Shown here: in pieces, positions 55,420 to 64,000 of the stretch
Position numbering within the stretch: the first letter of the stretch is position 1
Layout: each line of letters opens with the position of its first letter
Assembly (NCBI RefSeq): GCF_964020035.1
Contig: NZ_OZ026475.1
Span: 62,001-126,000 of the forward strand
Reading direction: 5' to 3'
Length of the DNA: 64,000 nt
Source of the DNA: Spiroplasma endosymbiont of Crioceris asparagi
GTDB taxonomy: Bacteria; Bacillota_I; Bacilli_A; Mycoplasmatales; Mycoplasmataceae
Program-made: the position numbers and the translations under genes
Notes under the pieces: generated by a model
Seen by the model: the letters and a program-made list of their open reading frames with translations, nothing else
Told to the model about the DNA's origin: nothing
The model's database searches: none

Positions 55420-56340
55420 ATGGAGATTTTTAAAATAAAACCACATTTTTCTGAAAAGCTATGGGGATCAGATAAATTAAAAACAATGGGATTTAATATT
55501 GGTGATGCTAAAAATATTGGTGAAGCATGAGTTATATCTGCTCATGAAAATGGAATGGGGTATATTGAAAATGGGAGATTTAGAAACAAATCTTTAAAAG
55601 AAGTTTTTGACAACAACAAAGATTTATTTGGTAATTATCAAGGAGAATATCCCTTATTAGCAAAAATAATTACTGCTAAAGATTTTCTTTCAGTTCAAGT
55701 GCATCCCGATGATAAATACGCCTTAAAAAACCACAAACAACTTGGAAAGCCAGAGTCATGAATAATTTTAGATTGTCCCGACAGCGCACAATTAATTTAT
55801 GGTCATAATGCACAAAACAAAAAAGATTTAGAATCAATGATCGATAACGGTGAATGAGATAAATTATTAAAAAAAGTTAATGTTGAAAAAGATGACTTTG
55901 TTTATGTTCAACCAGGAAAAATTCACGCAATAACACCGAATGTAGTTGTATATGAATTACAAAGATCAAGTGATGTTACATATAGATTATATGATTATGA
56001 TCGTGTTGATAAAGATGGTCAAAAAAGAGCTCTAGATATTCAAAAATCTTTAGATGTTACATTGGTGCCAGATATTCAACCTGAAATAATTCAAGAAGCA
56101 AAAGAAAAAGTATTTAGCTCTGAAGTATTTTCTATTTATATCTTAGATTCAAAAATAACAACTAAATTTAGAATGTATGAAGAAGCAAGTTGATTACAAT
56201 TTACTGTTATTGATGGTGAATTTGAAGTTTTAGAATTAGGATTTAAAAAAGGTGAATCAGGAATTATTTGCGATTTAGAAAAAGCGAAATTTAATTTTAA
56301 GGGTGAAGGTAAAGTAATAATTTCATGAATTAAAAAATAG
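55420..56340 (+). CDS. manA: Mannose-6-phosphate isomerase (type I)
   Basis: Interconverts mannose 6-phosphate and fructose 6-phosphate. 306 residues, the short Bacillus-type form. Zinc ligands are seen in SVQVHPDD (Gln and His), the Glu of KPESW and the His of VQPGKIHAI. YELQRSSDVTYRLYDYDR is typical for the family. The position between ptsH and ptsI suggests that mannose enters by a PTS. AAAGGAA is the ribosome binding site. Confidence 0.95.
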
Positions 56341-56356
56341 CAACGCTATTTTTTTG
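56333..56356 (+). terminator. Intrinsic terminator after manA
   Basis: AAATAGC / GCTATTT with loop AAC followed by T; it overlaps the manA stop codon. Confidence 0.87.
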
Positions 56357-56374
56357 TTATTTTAAATCCATTTT

Positions 56375-56404
56375 TTGTGTTTTCAAATAATAATTAAGTA
56401 TAAT
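56375..56404 (+). promoter_or_regulatory. Predicted promoter of ptsI-crr
   Basis: TTGTGT at 56375-56380 and TATAAT at 56399-56404 with 18 bases between; GGAGGA follows before the ATG at 56430. Confidence 0.55.
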
Positions 56405-56429
56405 TAATAAATATAAACGGAGGACAATT

Positions 56430-58151
56430 ATGTCAAAAACATTTAAAGGTATTGGTTCTTCAGAGGGTATTGCAATAGCAAAAGCATATATTCTAAATGA
56501 ACAACCTGTTGAAGATTTTATCAAAAATGATAAAATTTCTGATCCAGAAAAAGAGATTGAAAAAGTCAATAAAGCAATTGAAGAAACAAAAACAGATTTA
56601 AAAAAATTGCAAGTTATTGCATTAGAAAAATTAGGAAAAGAAAAAGCCGAAATTTTTGAAGCGCATTTGTCTATTTTAGAAGATCCAGCAATTATTGATG
56701 ACATTAAACAATTAATTAAAAATGATAAATTAAATGTATCAAAAGCTATGTTTGATGTTTCAAAAAAATATATTGAAATGTTTGAAATGATGGAAGATGC
56801 TTATTTTAAAGAAAGAGCAGCTGATGTTAGAGACGTTTCAGAAAGAATGTTAAAACATTCACTAGGACTAAGAATCATTGATTTGGCAAATATTTCTGAA
56901 GAAGTAATTATAGTTGCTGAAGATTTAACTCCTTCACAAACTGCACAACTAAATCCCAAAATGGTTAAAGGGTTTTTATGTAACATGGGAGGAAGAACTT
57001 CACATGCAGCAATCATGGCAAGAAGTTTAGAAATTCCAGCCGTGCTTGGATTAAAAACTATTTTATCTGATGTTAAAGAAGGACAATTAATTGCTATCGA
57101 TGGATTAACTGGTGATGTAGAAGTTGAACCAAAAGATAAAAAAACTTGATTAAAAAAACAAGAAGAATTTAATGTAACAAAAGAAGAACTAAAAAAATTC
57201 ATTAATAAAGGAACTGTTACAAAAGATGGTTATGAAGATTTTGTATTAGAGTCAAATATTGGTAGTACAAATGACATTGAGAGTGTTTTAGAAAATGGCT
57301 CAGAAGGAATTGGATTGTTTAGATCAGAATTCTTATATATGAACAACACACACTTCCCAACAGAAGAAGAACAATTTACTGCATACAAAAAAGTTATTGA
57401 AAAAATGGCTGGTAAAATTACAATTATTCGTACATTAGATATTGGTGGAGATAAAAAATTATCATACTTCGAATTCCCACATGAAATGAATCCATTTTTA
57501 GGATATAGAGCTATTAGATTTACACTAGATAGAAAAGATATTTTTAAAACACAAATTAGAGCATTATTAAAAGCTTCAGCCTTTGGACCATTAGGAATTA
57601 TGTTTCCTATGATTGCAACAGTTGATGAATTTAAACAAGCAAAAGAATTCACTTTAGAAACTAAAAAAGAATTAGAAAAAGAAGGAATTAAAGTTGGTAA
57701 GGATTTACAAATCGGAATGATGGTTGAAATTCCTGCCGCTGCTGTTAATGCAGATAAATTTGCTAAATACTCAGATTTTTTCTCAGTTGGAACAAATGAC
57801 TTAATTCAATACTCAATGGCTGCTGATAGAATGAGTGAAAATGTTGCTTATCTATATCAACCATATAACCCTTCAATTTTAAAATTATTAAAATTAACAA
57901 TTGATGGTGCACACAAGCACAAAAAATGAGTTGGAATGTGTGGAGAAATGGCTGGAGAACCTAATGCAATTCCATTGTTAATGGGATTGGGATTAGATGC
58001 ATTTTCAATGTCAGCAACAAGTATTCCAAGAGCAAGAAGTATTATTTCAAAATTAACTTTAAAAGAAACACAAGAATTAGCTGAAAAAGCATTGGAATGT
58101 GAAACTACAAAAGAAGTATTAGACTTAGTAAAAAAAGTTATCAAATTATAG
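56430..58151 (+). CDS. ptsI: PTS enzyme I
   Basis: 573 residues, full length. Takes phosphate from PEP onto His192 in [12 protein letters not shown] and passes it to HPr. The C-terminal PEP-binding barrel has [34 protein letters not shown] and the catalytic Cys504 in GMCGEMA. TGA codons at 57147 and 57927 encode Trp. crr follows after 25 bases, so the two share a transcript. Confidence 0.98.
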
Positions 58152-58176
58152 TAGAATAAATTAGAGGAGATATAAA

Positions 58177-58665
58177 ATGGGTTTATTTTCAAAAAAACCA
58201 AAAATGGTTGAAATATTTGCACCAGTAGATGGTGAATTAATTGAACTTTCAAAAGTTAATGATGAAGTGTTCGCAGAAAAAATGTTAGGAGACGGATTAG
58301 CTGTTATTCCAGCAAATGGTGATTTCATTTCACCAGCAGATGGTGAATTAGTTACCGTTTTCCCTTCAGGACATGCATTTGGATTAAGAACATCTTTAGG
58401 TGCAGAAATTTTATTACATATTGGAATGGATACAGTTTCATTAAACGGAGACGGATTTGATGTTAAAGTTAGTCAAGGTCAAAAAGTTAAAAAAGGTGAA
58501 CATTTAGTTAAAGTTGATTTAGAAAAAATTAAATCAAAAGATTTATCAATTCAAACACCAATTGTTTTTACCACAGAATCAATGGATGGTAAAAAAATGG
58601 AAATTATCAAAGGAACAGGAAATGTTAAAAAAGGCGATTTAATTGCTAAAATAATTTCAAAATAA
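58177..58665 (+). CDS. crr: PTS IIA component, glucose type
   Basis: 162 residues, full length for IIA-Glc. The phosphorylated His81 lies in LLHIGMDT and the partner His66 in SGHAFGL. It should serve the two EIICB proteins at 19586 and 24528, neither of which has an own IIA domain. AGAGGAGA is the ribosome binding site. Confidence 0.97.
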   Translation: MGLFSKKPKMVEIFAPVDGELIELSKVNDEVFAEKMLGDGLAVIPANGDFISPADGELVTVFPSGHAFGLRTSLGAEILLHIGMDTVSLNGDGFDVKVSQGQKVKKGEHLVKVDLEKIKSKDLSIQTPIVFTTESMDGKKMEIIKGTGNVKKGDLIAKIISK

Positions 58666-58674
58666 TTTATATTT

Positions 58675-58703
58675 TAAAAAAGAGTCGCAAGATTCTTTTT
58701 TTA
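58675..58703 (+). terminator. Intrinsic terminator after crr
   Basis: AAGAGTC / GATTCTT (one G-T pair) with loop GCAA, followed by T. Confidence 0.87.
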
Positions 58704-58717
58704 TTTTCACTTAAATA

Positions 58718-58723
58718 TATAAT
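58718..58723 (+). promoter_or_regulatory. -10 box placed for a leaderless transcript
   Basis: TATAAT followed by six bases and the ATG at 58730; no Shine-Dalgarno. Same layout as at 26496 and 32009. Confidence 0.6.
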
Positions 58724-58729
58724 TAAGTC

Positions 58730-59695
58730 ATGAATAAATTTAAATTAGCTATTAAAAAAAGTAACGAAAAATATAATAATACTTTTAACTTAACCGACTT
58801 TCGAAGAGATGGACTTTTATTTATACTTTTTGTTTTAGTAATTCCAATGATAAGTTGCTTTTTATTATTTGCTGTGTTTAATAATTTTAAAGCTTTTTCA
58901 ACAGATCAAAAAAATATTAGTTCCATTAACATAATGATTCAATTATTTTCACCACTAATAGGAATATATATTTTTTACATTAGACAAAAAGAAATTTTTT
59001 ATAAAGAAGGATTTTTTATGTTTTTGTTTTATTCAATTATGCCAATTGTTTTATCGATTTGTTTAATGATGTTTGCAGCTGAAAAATCAAATGATAGCAT
59101 TACTACTTCAAACTATAAAAATTCTGCCCAAATCCTTGGTCAAGCAATTTATGAATTTATTTTCATTCTTGTTGCTTTTAAACAAATAAAATCAATAAGA
59201 GAAATTTTTATTGAAACATTTAAAAAAAGTTGAAAACTTATTTTAATCACTACATTCTTTGGTGTTTTGCTAACATTATTTTCTACATTTATTGTTAATC
59301 TTATTCATAGTAGTCAATCAGTTAACCAAGAATCATTAACACGTGGATTAAAATCTGCAGCTTCACCTTCAAAAACATTATTAATTATTTCACTATTTCT
59401 TTTTACTGTTTTGGTTGCTCCATTATTTGAAGAAATAATATGTAGACATTTAATTAATATGTTTGTTTCTAATCAAACATGAGGTTTTATTTTTAGTGCA
59501 TTATTTTTTGCGGCAATTCACATTATGCAATCTGGAGATTTTGAAAATATTTTAAGTTATCTTGCACCCGCAATTGTTTTAACAGCGTTCTTTTCTCTAA
59601 GTGGGGGAAATATCGCATATTCATGACCAATTCACTCAATATATAACATGGTTGTTTTAATTATTGAAATAACAAATCCCGGGGGTACAAAATAG
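58730..59695 (+). CDS. CPBP-family intramembrane protease-like protein
   Basis: 321 residues with about eight membrane helices. The CPBP (Abi/Rce1) motifs are complete: EEIICR in motif 1 (about 243), FFAAIH in motif 2 and HSIYN in motif 3. Family members are membrane metalloproteases linked to peptide processing or bacteriocin self-immunity. The substrate here is unknown. The start lacks a ribosome binding site and appears leaderless. The stop overlaps the next start (TAGTG). Confidence 0.88.
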
Positions 59696-60582
59696 TGGTT
59701 AAATACATTGCTAACAAAAATGATGAAGGTCAAACACTTTTTAAGTTTGTTAAAAAAACCCAAAAAGATACTAAATTATCAATTATTTATAAGTGATTTA
59801 GAATTGGTAATATTAAGGTTAATAATAAAAGAATTAAAAATAATAATTACATAATAAAAGAAAATGATGAAATTATTATTTATGACACATCAGCAAAAAA
59901 AGAATTAAGAGATAAGGTTGAAACAGTAGATTTTTCAACATTAAAAGTTATTTATGAAGATAAAAATATTTTAATTGCTGATAAAGATGCAAATGTAGAA
60001 ATGCATTCTCAGTATAATATTTCACTTGATCAAATAATTAAATCTTATTTAATATCTAAAAATGATTATAAAATTGAAAATGAAAATAGTTTTGTAATTA
60101 GTCATATAAATAGAATTGATAAGTTAACCTCAGGTCTAGTTATTTATGCTAAAAATAAAGAAGCACAAGCTTATTTTTTACAAGCTATCAAAAATAAAAA
60201 TCAAATTCAAAAGACTTATATTGCAAAAATTGAAGGTGTTTACCAAGGTCCATTAGTTGTAAAGGGATATTTAAAATATGATGAAGACAAAAAACAATCA
60301 CTTTTTTCTTTAGAAGAAAAAAAAGATTATAAAAAATGCTCAATGGAAGTTAAGCAAATCTCGAAAGAAGTAATTGAAATAAAATTACACACCGGAAGAA
60401 AACACCAAATTAGAGCAGTTCTTGCTTATTATAAAAGTCCGATTGTTGGTGATTTCCGATATGGAGCAAAAAAAACATTCGATAAAAAAATTGATTTAAT
60501 ATCTAAAAAACTTGAATTTAATAACATGGAAAAATTTGAATACTTAAATAAACAAAGTTTTGAAAGCGATAGACATTTTTAA
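59695..60582 (+). CDS. RluD-type 23S rRNA pseudouridine synthase
   Basis: 295 residues. An N-terminal S4-like domain (about 1-75) precedes the RluA-family catalytic domain with HINRIDKLTSGLVIYAK, in which the Asp is the nucleophile, and the motif LHTGRKHQIRAVLAY. It modifies large-subunit rRNA; the exact site (RluC or RluD type) is not readable. The GTG start overlaps the previous stop by one base, with GGGGG ten bases upstream. The TGA at 59792 encodes Trp. Confidence 0.92.
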
Positions 60583-60621
60583 TTAGCTAAAAATGATAAA
60601 ATAAATAAAATGGAGTCAATG

Positions 60622-62559
60622 ATGAATTTATCTAAAGCACAAGGTTTATATAATTTAATTTTATCTGTTCTATTTTCTATATTTACAGCCACAGTGCAAC
60701 TTTTATTAATTTACTTTATTATGAATAATTATGGCACTAAATTTAATGGTTTCATAAGAATGCTTATGGCTTTTTCAACATTTATCATTACAGCCGAAAG
60801 TGCATTGGGAATAGCGACAATTATTTTGTTGGTTAAACCTATAAAAAATCATGATTGAATAACTTGTAATGAAATCTATTCTTCATCTAAACGAAATTAT
60901 CGTAAGTCTGCAATAATACAACTAGCTGTGGGAATTATTATTTCTATTATTATTCCATTATTTATGAATGCAAATGGTCTTGACTCAATATTTGAATCAA
61001 AATCTTTTGGTAAAGGTATTGAAATAAAGGATAATGGATCAATATCTTATTTTGGAATGGCAGCACTTGCCTTAATATTTCTTTTTAAAAATTTTATTAA
61101 CACTTGATTTTTTGCTGCAGAAGAAAATATTTTGGCAGCTGATGAAAAAAATTCAATTAGAAGATCAATAATAATTTTTTCTGAGATTACTATTTATTCA
61201 ATTATTATATTGTTAATTTCTTTAGAAAAAATTTCTCCCTTAATTGTATTTAATTTTATTTTATTAACTGGTCCAATTAAATGCGTTTTATTATATTTTT
61301 TTGTTAAAAAAAGATACATATGATTGAAGTACAAAAAAAATGTTGTTAATTTAAGACTAAGCACAATGACTGCTCAAATTAATAAATCATCATATGGGAC
61401 TTATTTATTAATATCAACTGATGTAATTGTTGTTTTCGTTTTATTTGGACTTAACATTTCATCAGCTTTTTCACTATATATGGTTATTGCGTTTAACATT
61501 CAACTAATTATGTTAAATTTTATTACGTCATTTAGAGAATATTTCACACACATCATTGCTCAAAAGGGAAGGGTGTATTGAGAAAGTTACTCTCGATATG
61601 AAATGTATACATATATGATTGCTGCATTTACATTCATTAATATGTCAATTTTGTCACCTTACTTTGTGTCTGCGATTTATTGAAAACAGTTTGAAGATTT
61701 ATTTAATAATACTGATCCAACAAAAATACCATTTGGAGAAAAAGAATTAATTACGTACATTTTCAAAAAACCAATGTTTTCTACTCTTGTTGCTCTTTCT
61801 ACCTCATTAATAATTTTATGCGAAACACAAAGTATTTTAATTTATGCTAAAGGACGTAATTCTGAAATTTCTAGATTTCAAAATTATTTAGGTGCGGCTT
61901 ATATAGTAATTGTATTAATTATTGGATTTACTTCAAAACAAGCATTAAATAGATTAGATGTAAATAAAAATGATTTTATGATTAAGGCGATTGTCTTGAT
62001 GTATGTTACAAAGTGCATTGCTTTATATATAAAACGTTTATATTTATGAATTTATTGTTATAAATATTTAACATATGACTCTTCTACAAAATTTGTTTTT
62101 CGAAATCTTTTAATTTTATTAATTCCAATTTCACTATCTATATTTATTAACTTTACAGTAATGAAAAATCATTATGACGTTGATTCATTTAAAAGCGCAA
62201 GGGAATTATTTGAATTAATGGTATTTTGTGGATTGACATCTATTGGAGTTATTTTAATTGTCACAGTATTGCTGTTGCCAAAATTATTTCTTTCTGTTAT
62301 TGGTAAAATACCAATTGTTTCAAAAGTTGTTGATAATAAACTAGTAGAAAAAATTAATTCTTTAACTAGCAAGTTTGACGAAACAGAAATTTATATTAAA
62401 AATGATAAAAATTTAGAAGAAGTTTTAAAAGACACTAAAAAAGTAAATATAATGACTTCTAATGCAACTGTTGGTGGTAACACACTTGCTATTGATGGAT
62501 TAAATTTAGATGAAGACAAAAATGTCGAACTAATTTATAAAATTCAGCCAGAAGAATAA
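60622..62559 (+). CDS. MATE/MurJ-like polysaccharide flippase-type membrane protein
   Basis: 645 residues with 12-14 predicted membrane helices and the overall look of the MOP exporter superfamily (polysaccharide flippases). A polar C-terminal tail of about 90 residues (SLTSKFDETEIYIKND onward) is probably cytoplasmic. Start at the third in-frame ATG (60622), because GGAG at 60612-60615 is six bases before it. May flip a lipid-linked sugar, perhaps with the glycosyltransferase at 51227, but this is inferred from fold only. Confidence 0.75.
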
Positions 62560-62583
62560 TTGATAATAAAATAGGAGGTAAAT

Positions 62584-64000
62584 ATGATGCCATTATTTAG
62601 TTTAGGTTTAATATTTGGGTTGTTATCTTGTGCATCATTTTATGCTTTTGGTTCAGCTATAACAAACATGTTTAAGATAAATATAAAAAATAATTTTGCC
62701 AACTTAGCAATTGGGGCATTTTTATATTTTTCATTAATTTTCATGTTCTTTATGCCAATATTGTTATTAAAAAACATCCCTTATTTTATTTTGATATATT
62801 ATTTTTTAATATTAAATATTGCTTACTTATTAACTGTTTTAGTATTTATTAAGTTTTGATTTCAATCCATTAAAATATCTTGGGAAACATTTACATTAGC
62901 AATATTATTTTTACTTACAATACTATTTTTTTACTTAACAAAAGAAATAAAACTTTCTAATAATGTTAATAAAGAATTTCACAATATTATTAATGCTTTC
63001 AGAAAGAAAGATGACAAAATAATTAATTTTTTTATTCTTGCCAAAACTAAACATAATGTCAAAAATTTTCCAATATGATATATATTTTTGATGCTACCAT
63101 TTTATTTTGAAAGAATTGTGCCTATTAATAATGAAAGTTTTAACTTAATTAACTATTTAGAGGGGTTTTCCTTAATTTTTAATGCATGTATATTATTTTC
63201 GATTTTTGCTATTGTTTATCCTTTATTAAAAATAAATTCATATAAATGATTTAATCTTTTATCCCTAGTAGTATTTTGGGTTGTTGCAATGTTATTTTTC
63301 GTTTTTGTTTTAGACATAAAACACCCACAATTTGTAAACAATAATTTAATGAAATATTATTTGGTTTTTTTAGTAACATTATTTATAGCGTATGTAAACG
63401 AAAATTATCGTATGAAGTCTATGCCATTATTGATTGGAATGGTTTTACCAGCTTATATAGTATTTAATTGAAATATAACATTTCAATTTCTGTTTTTATT
63501 TTACACAATGCTATTTATTATACAGATTCGTTACTTTAATATTTTTGTTAAAGATTTTACAAAAATGGCTTTATTTATTTTTTCTTCAGCATTGTTTTAT
63601 TGTTTTAAACAAGAGCTATATTTTCAAGTAATAGCAGTCACAATTTTAATTGTAATTACTTTTATATTTATTGTTTGAATTAATACAAACTATCATAAAA
63701 TAAATTTATTTGAAGTTTATGTTAATAGAAACATTTCTTTTTTCATTTTAATAGCTCCATTTATTTTAATAGTAATGGGGGGAATTTATTTTATTAAAAG
63801 AGACAATGATTTTAATAACATTAAATTTTTAGAAAATTTTTTATCTTATCATATGCTCTTTTTTATTAAAGAAGATCTAACATTAAAAACCAATTTAACT
63901 TTGGCTATATCGGGATTAGAAATTATTTTAGCAATCTGTTGATTTATTAAAAGGAAATCTATTAAAAACAATTATCTAACTTTTGCAATAGATTTATTAT
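62584..64000 (+). CDS. Polytopic membrane protein of unknown function (3' end outside window)
   Basis: At least 472 residues with about 12 membrane helices and short polar loops; the frame is still open at the window end. No family recognised. GGAGG lies just before ATG 62584; a second ATG follows immediately. It begins 24 bases after the flippase-like gene and is probably cotranscribed, so it may take part in the same surface-glycan process. Trp codons are mostly TGA. Confidence 0.72.

Overview
The window is a stretch of a Mollicute chromosome, most likely from the Entomoplasma/Mesoplasma branch of the Spiroplasma group. The DNA is very AT-rich. TGA must be read as tryptophan: nearly every gene runs straight through in-frame TGA codons, often inside recognisable motifs. 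There are Gram-positive-type lipoproteins, several sugar PTS systems, a tmRNA with a mycoplasma-like tag, and a purine riboswitch that closely resembles the 2'-deoxyguanosine aptamer I know from Mesoplasma florum. The tmRNA tag differs from the M. florum tag I remember, so a sister species is more likely than M. florum. All coordinates were derived by reading genes with code 4. Only two genes lie on the minus strand (7676-8071 and 45723-46166).

Layout. Positions 1-11284 are mainly housekeeping: the 3' end of uvrA, folC, hprK, two lgt paralogues flanking trxB, whiA, an XRE regulator, a rhodanese-like protein, secG, rnr, smpB and a small membrane protein, closed by a terminator. Positions 11430-19516 look like one operon behind the riboswitch: a DHH nanoRNase/phosphatase, a substrate-binding lipoprotein, an ABC ATPase with a large insertion, two permeases and a ComEC-like metallo-beta-lactamase lipoprotein. 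I read this as a candidate nucleotide or nucleic-acid scavenging system. Positions 19538-26480 form an amino-sugar locus: a Glc-family PTS EIICB, a class II aldolase, an AgaS-type isomerase that appears to carry a membrane anchor, two small membrane proteins and a second EIICB. Positions 26508-28836 hold an unknown membrane protein and an SGNH/GDSL lipoprotein. Positions 29021-37530 hold two fructose-family EIIABC permeases, an RpiR regulator and a 980-residue membrane-anchored protein with a possible GH123/DUF4091-like domain. Positions 37556-41207 hold ABC exporters.

Positions 41228-41630 are the tmRNA. It is followed by a degenerate GGDEF-EAL membrane protein, an MgtE homologue without its key aspartate, trmB, deoD, tsaD, an RpiR-like regulator, an alpha/beta hydrolase, asnS, a glycosyltransferase, an RDD-like protein and pcrA. 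Positions 55057-58703 carry the general PTS proteins HPr, EI and IIA-Glc with ManA. Together with HPr kinase at 2251, these would feed the four sugar-specific permeases. The window ends with a CPBP protease-like protein, a pseudouridine synthase, a flippase-like protein and a truncated membrane protein.

The strongest novelty candidates are the riboswitch-controlled ABC/ComEC-like operon, the membrane-anchored AgaS, the degenerate GGDEF-EAL protein and a set of three genes that appear to be leaderless with identical promoter spacing. No insertion sequence, CRISPR array, tRNA or rRNA was seen.
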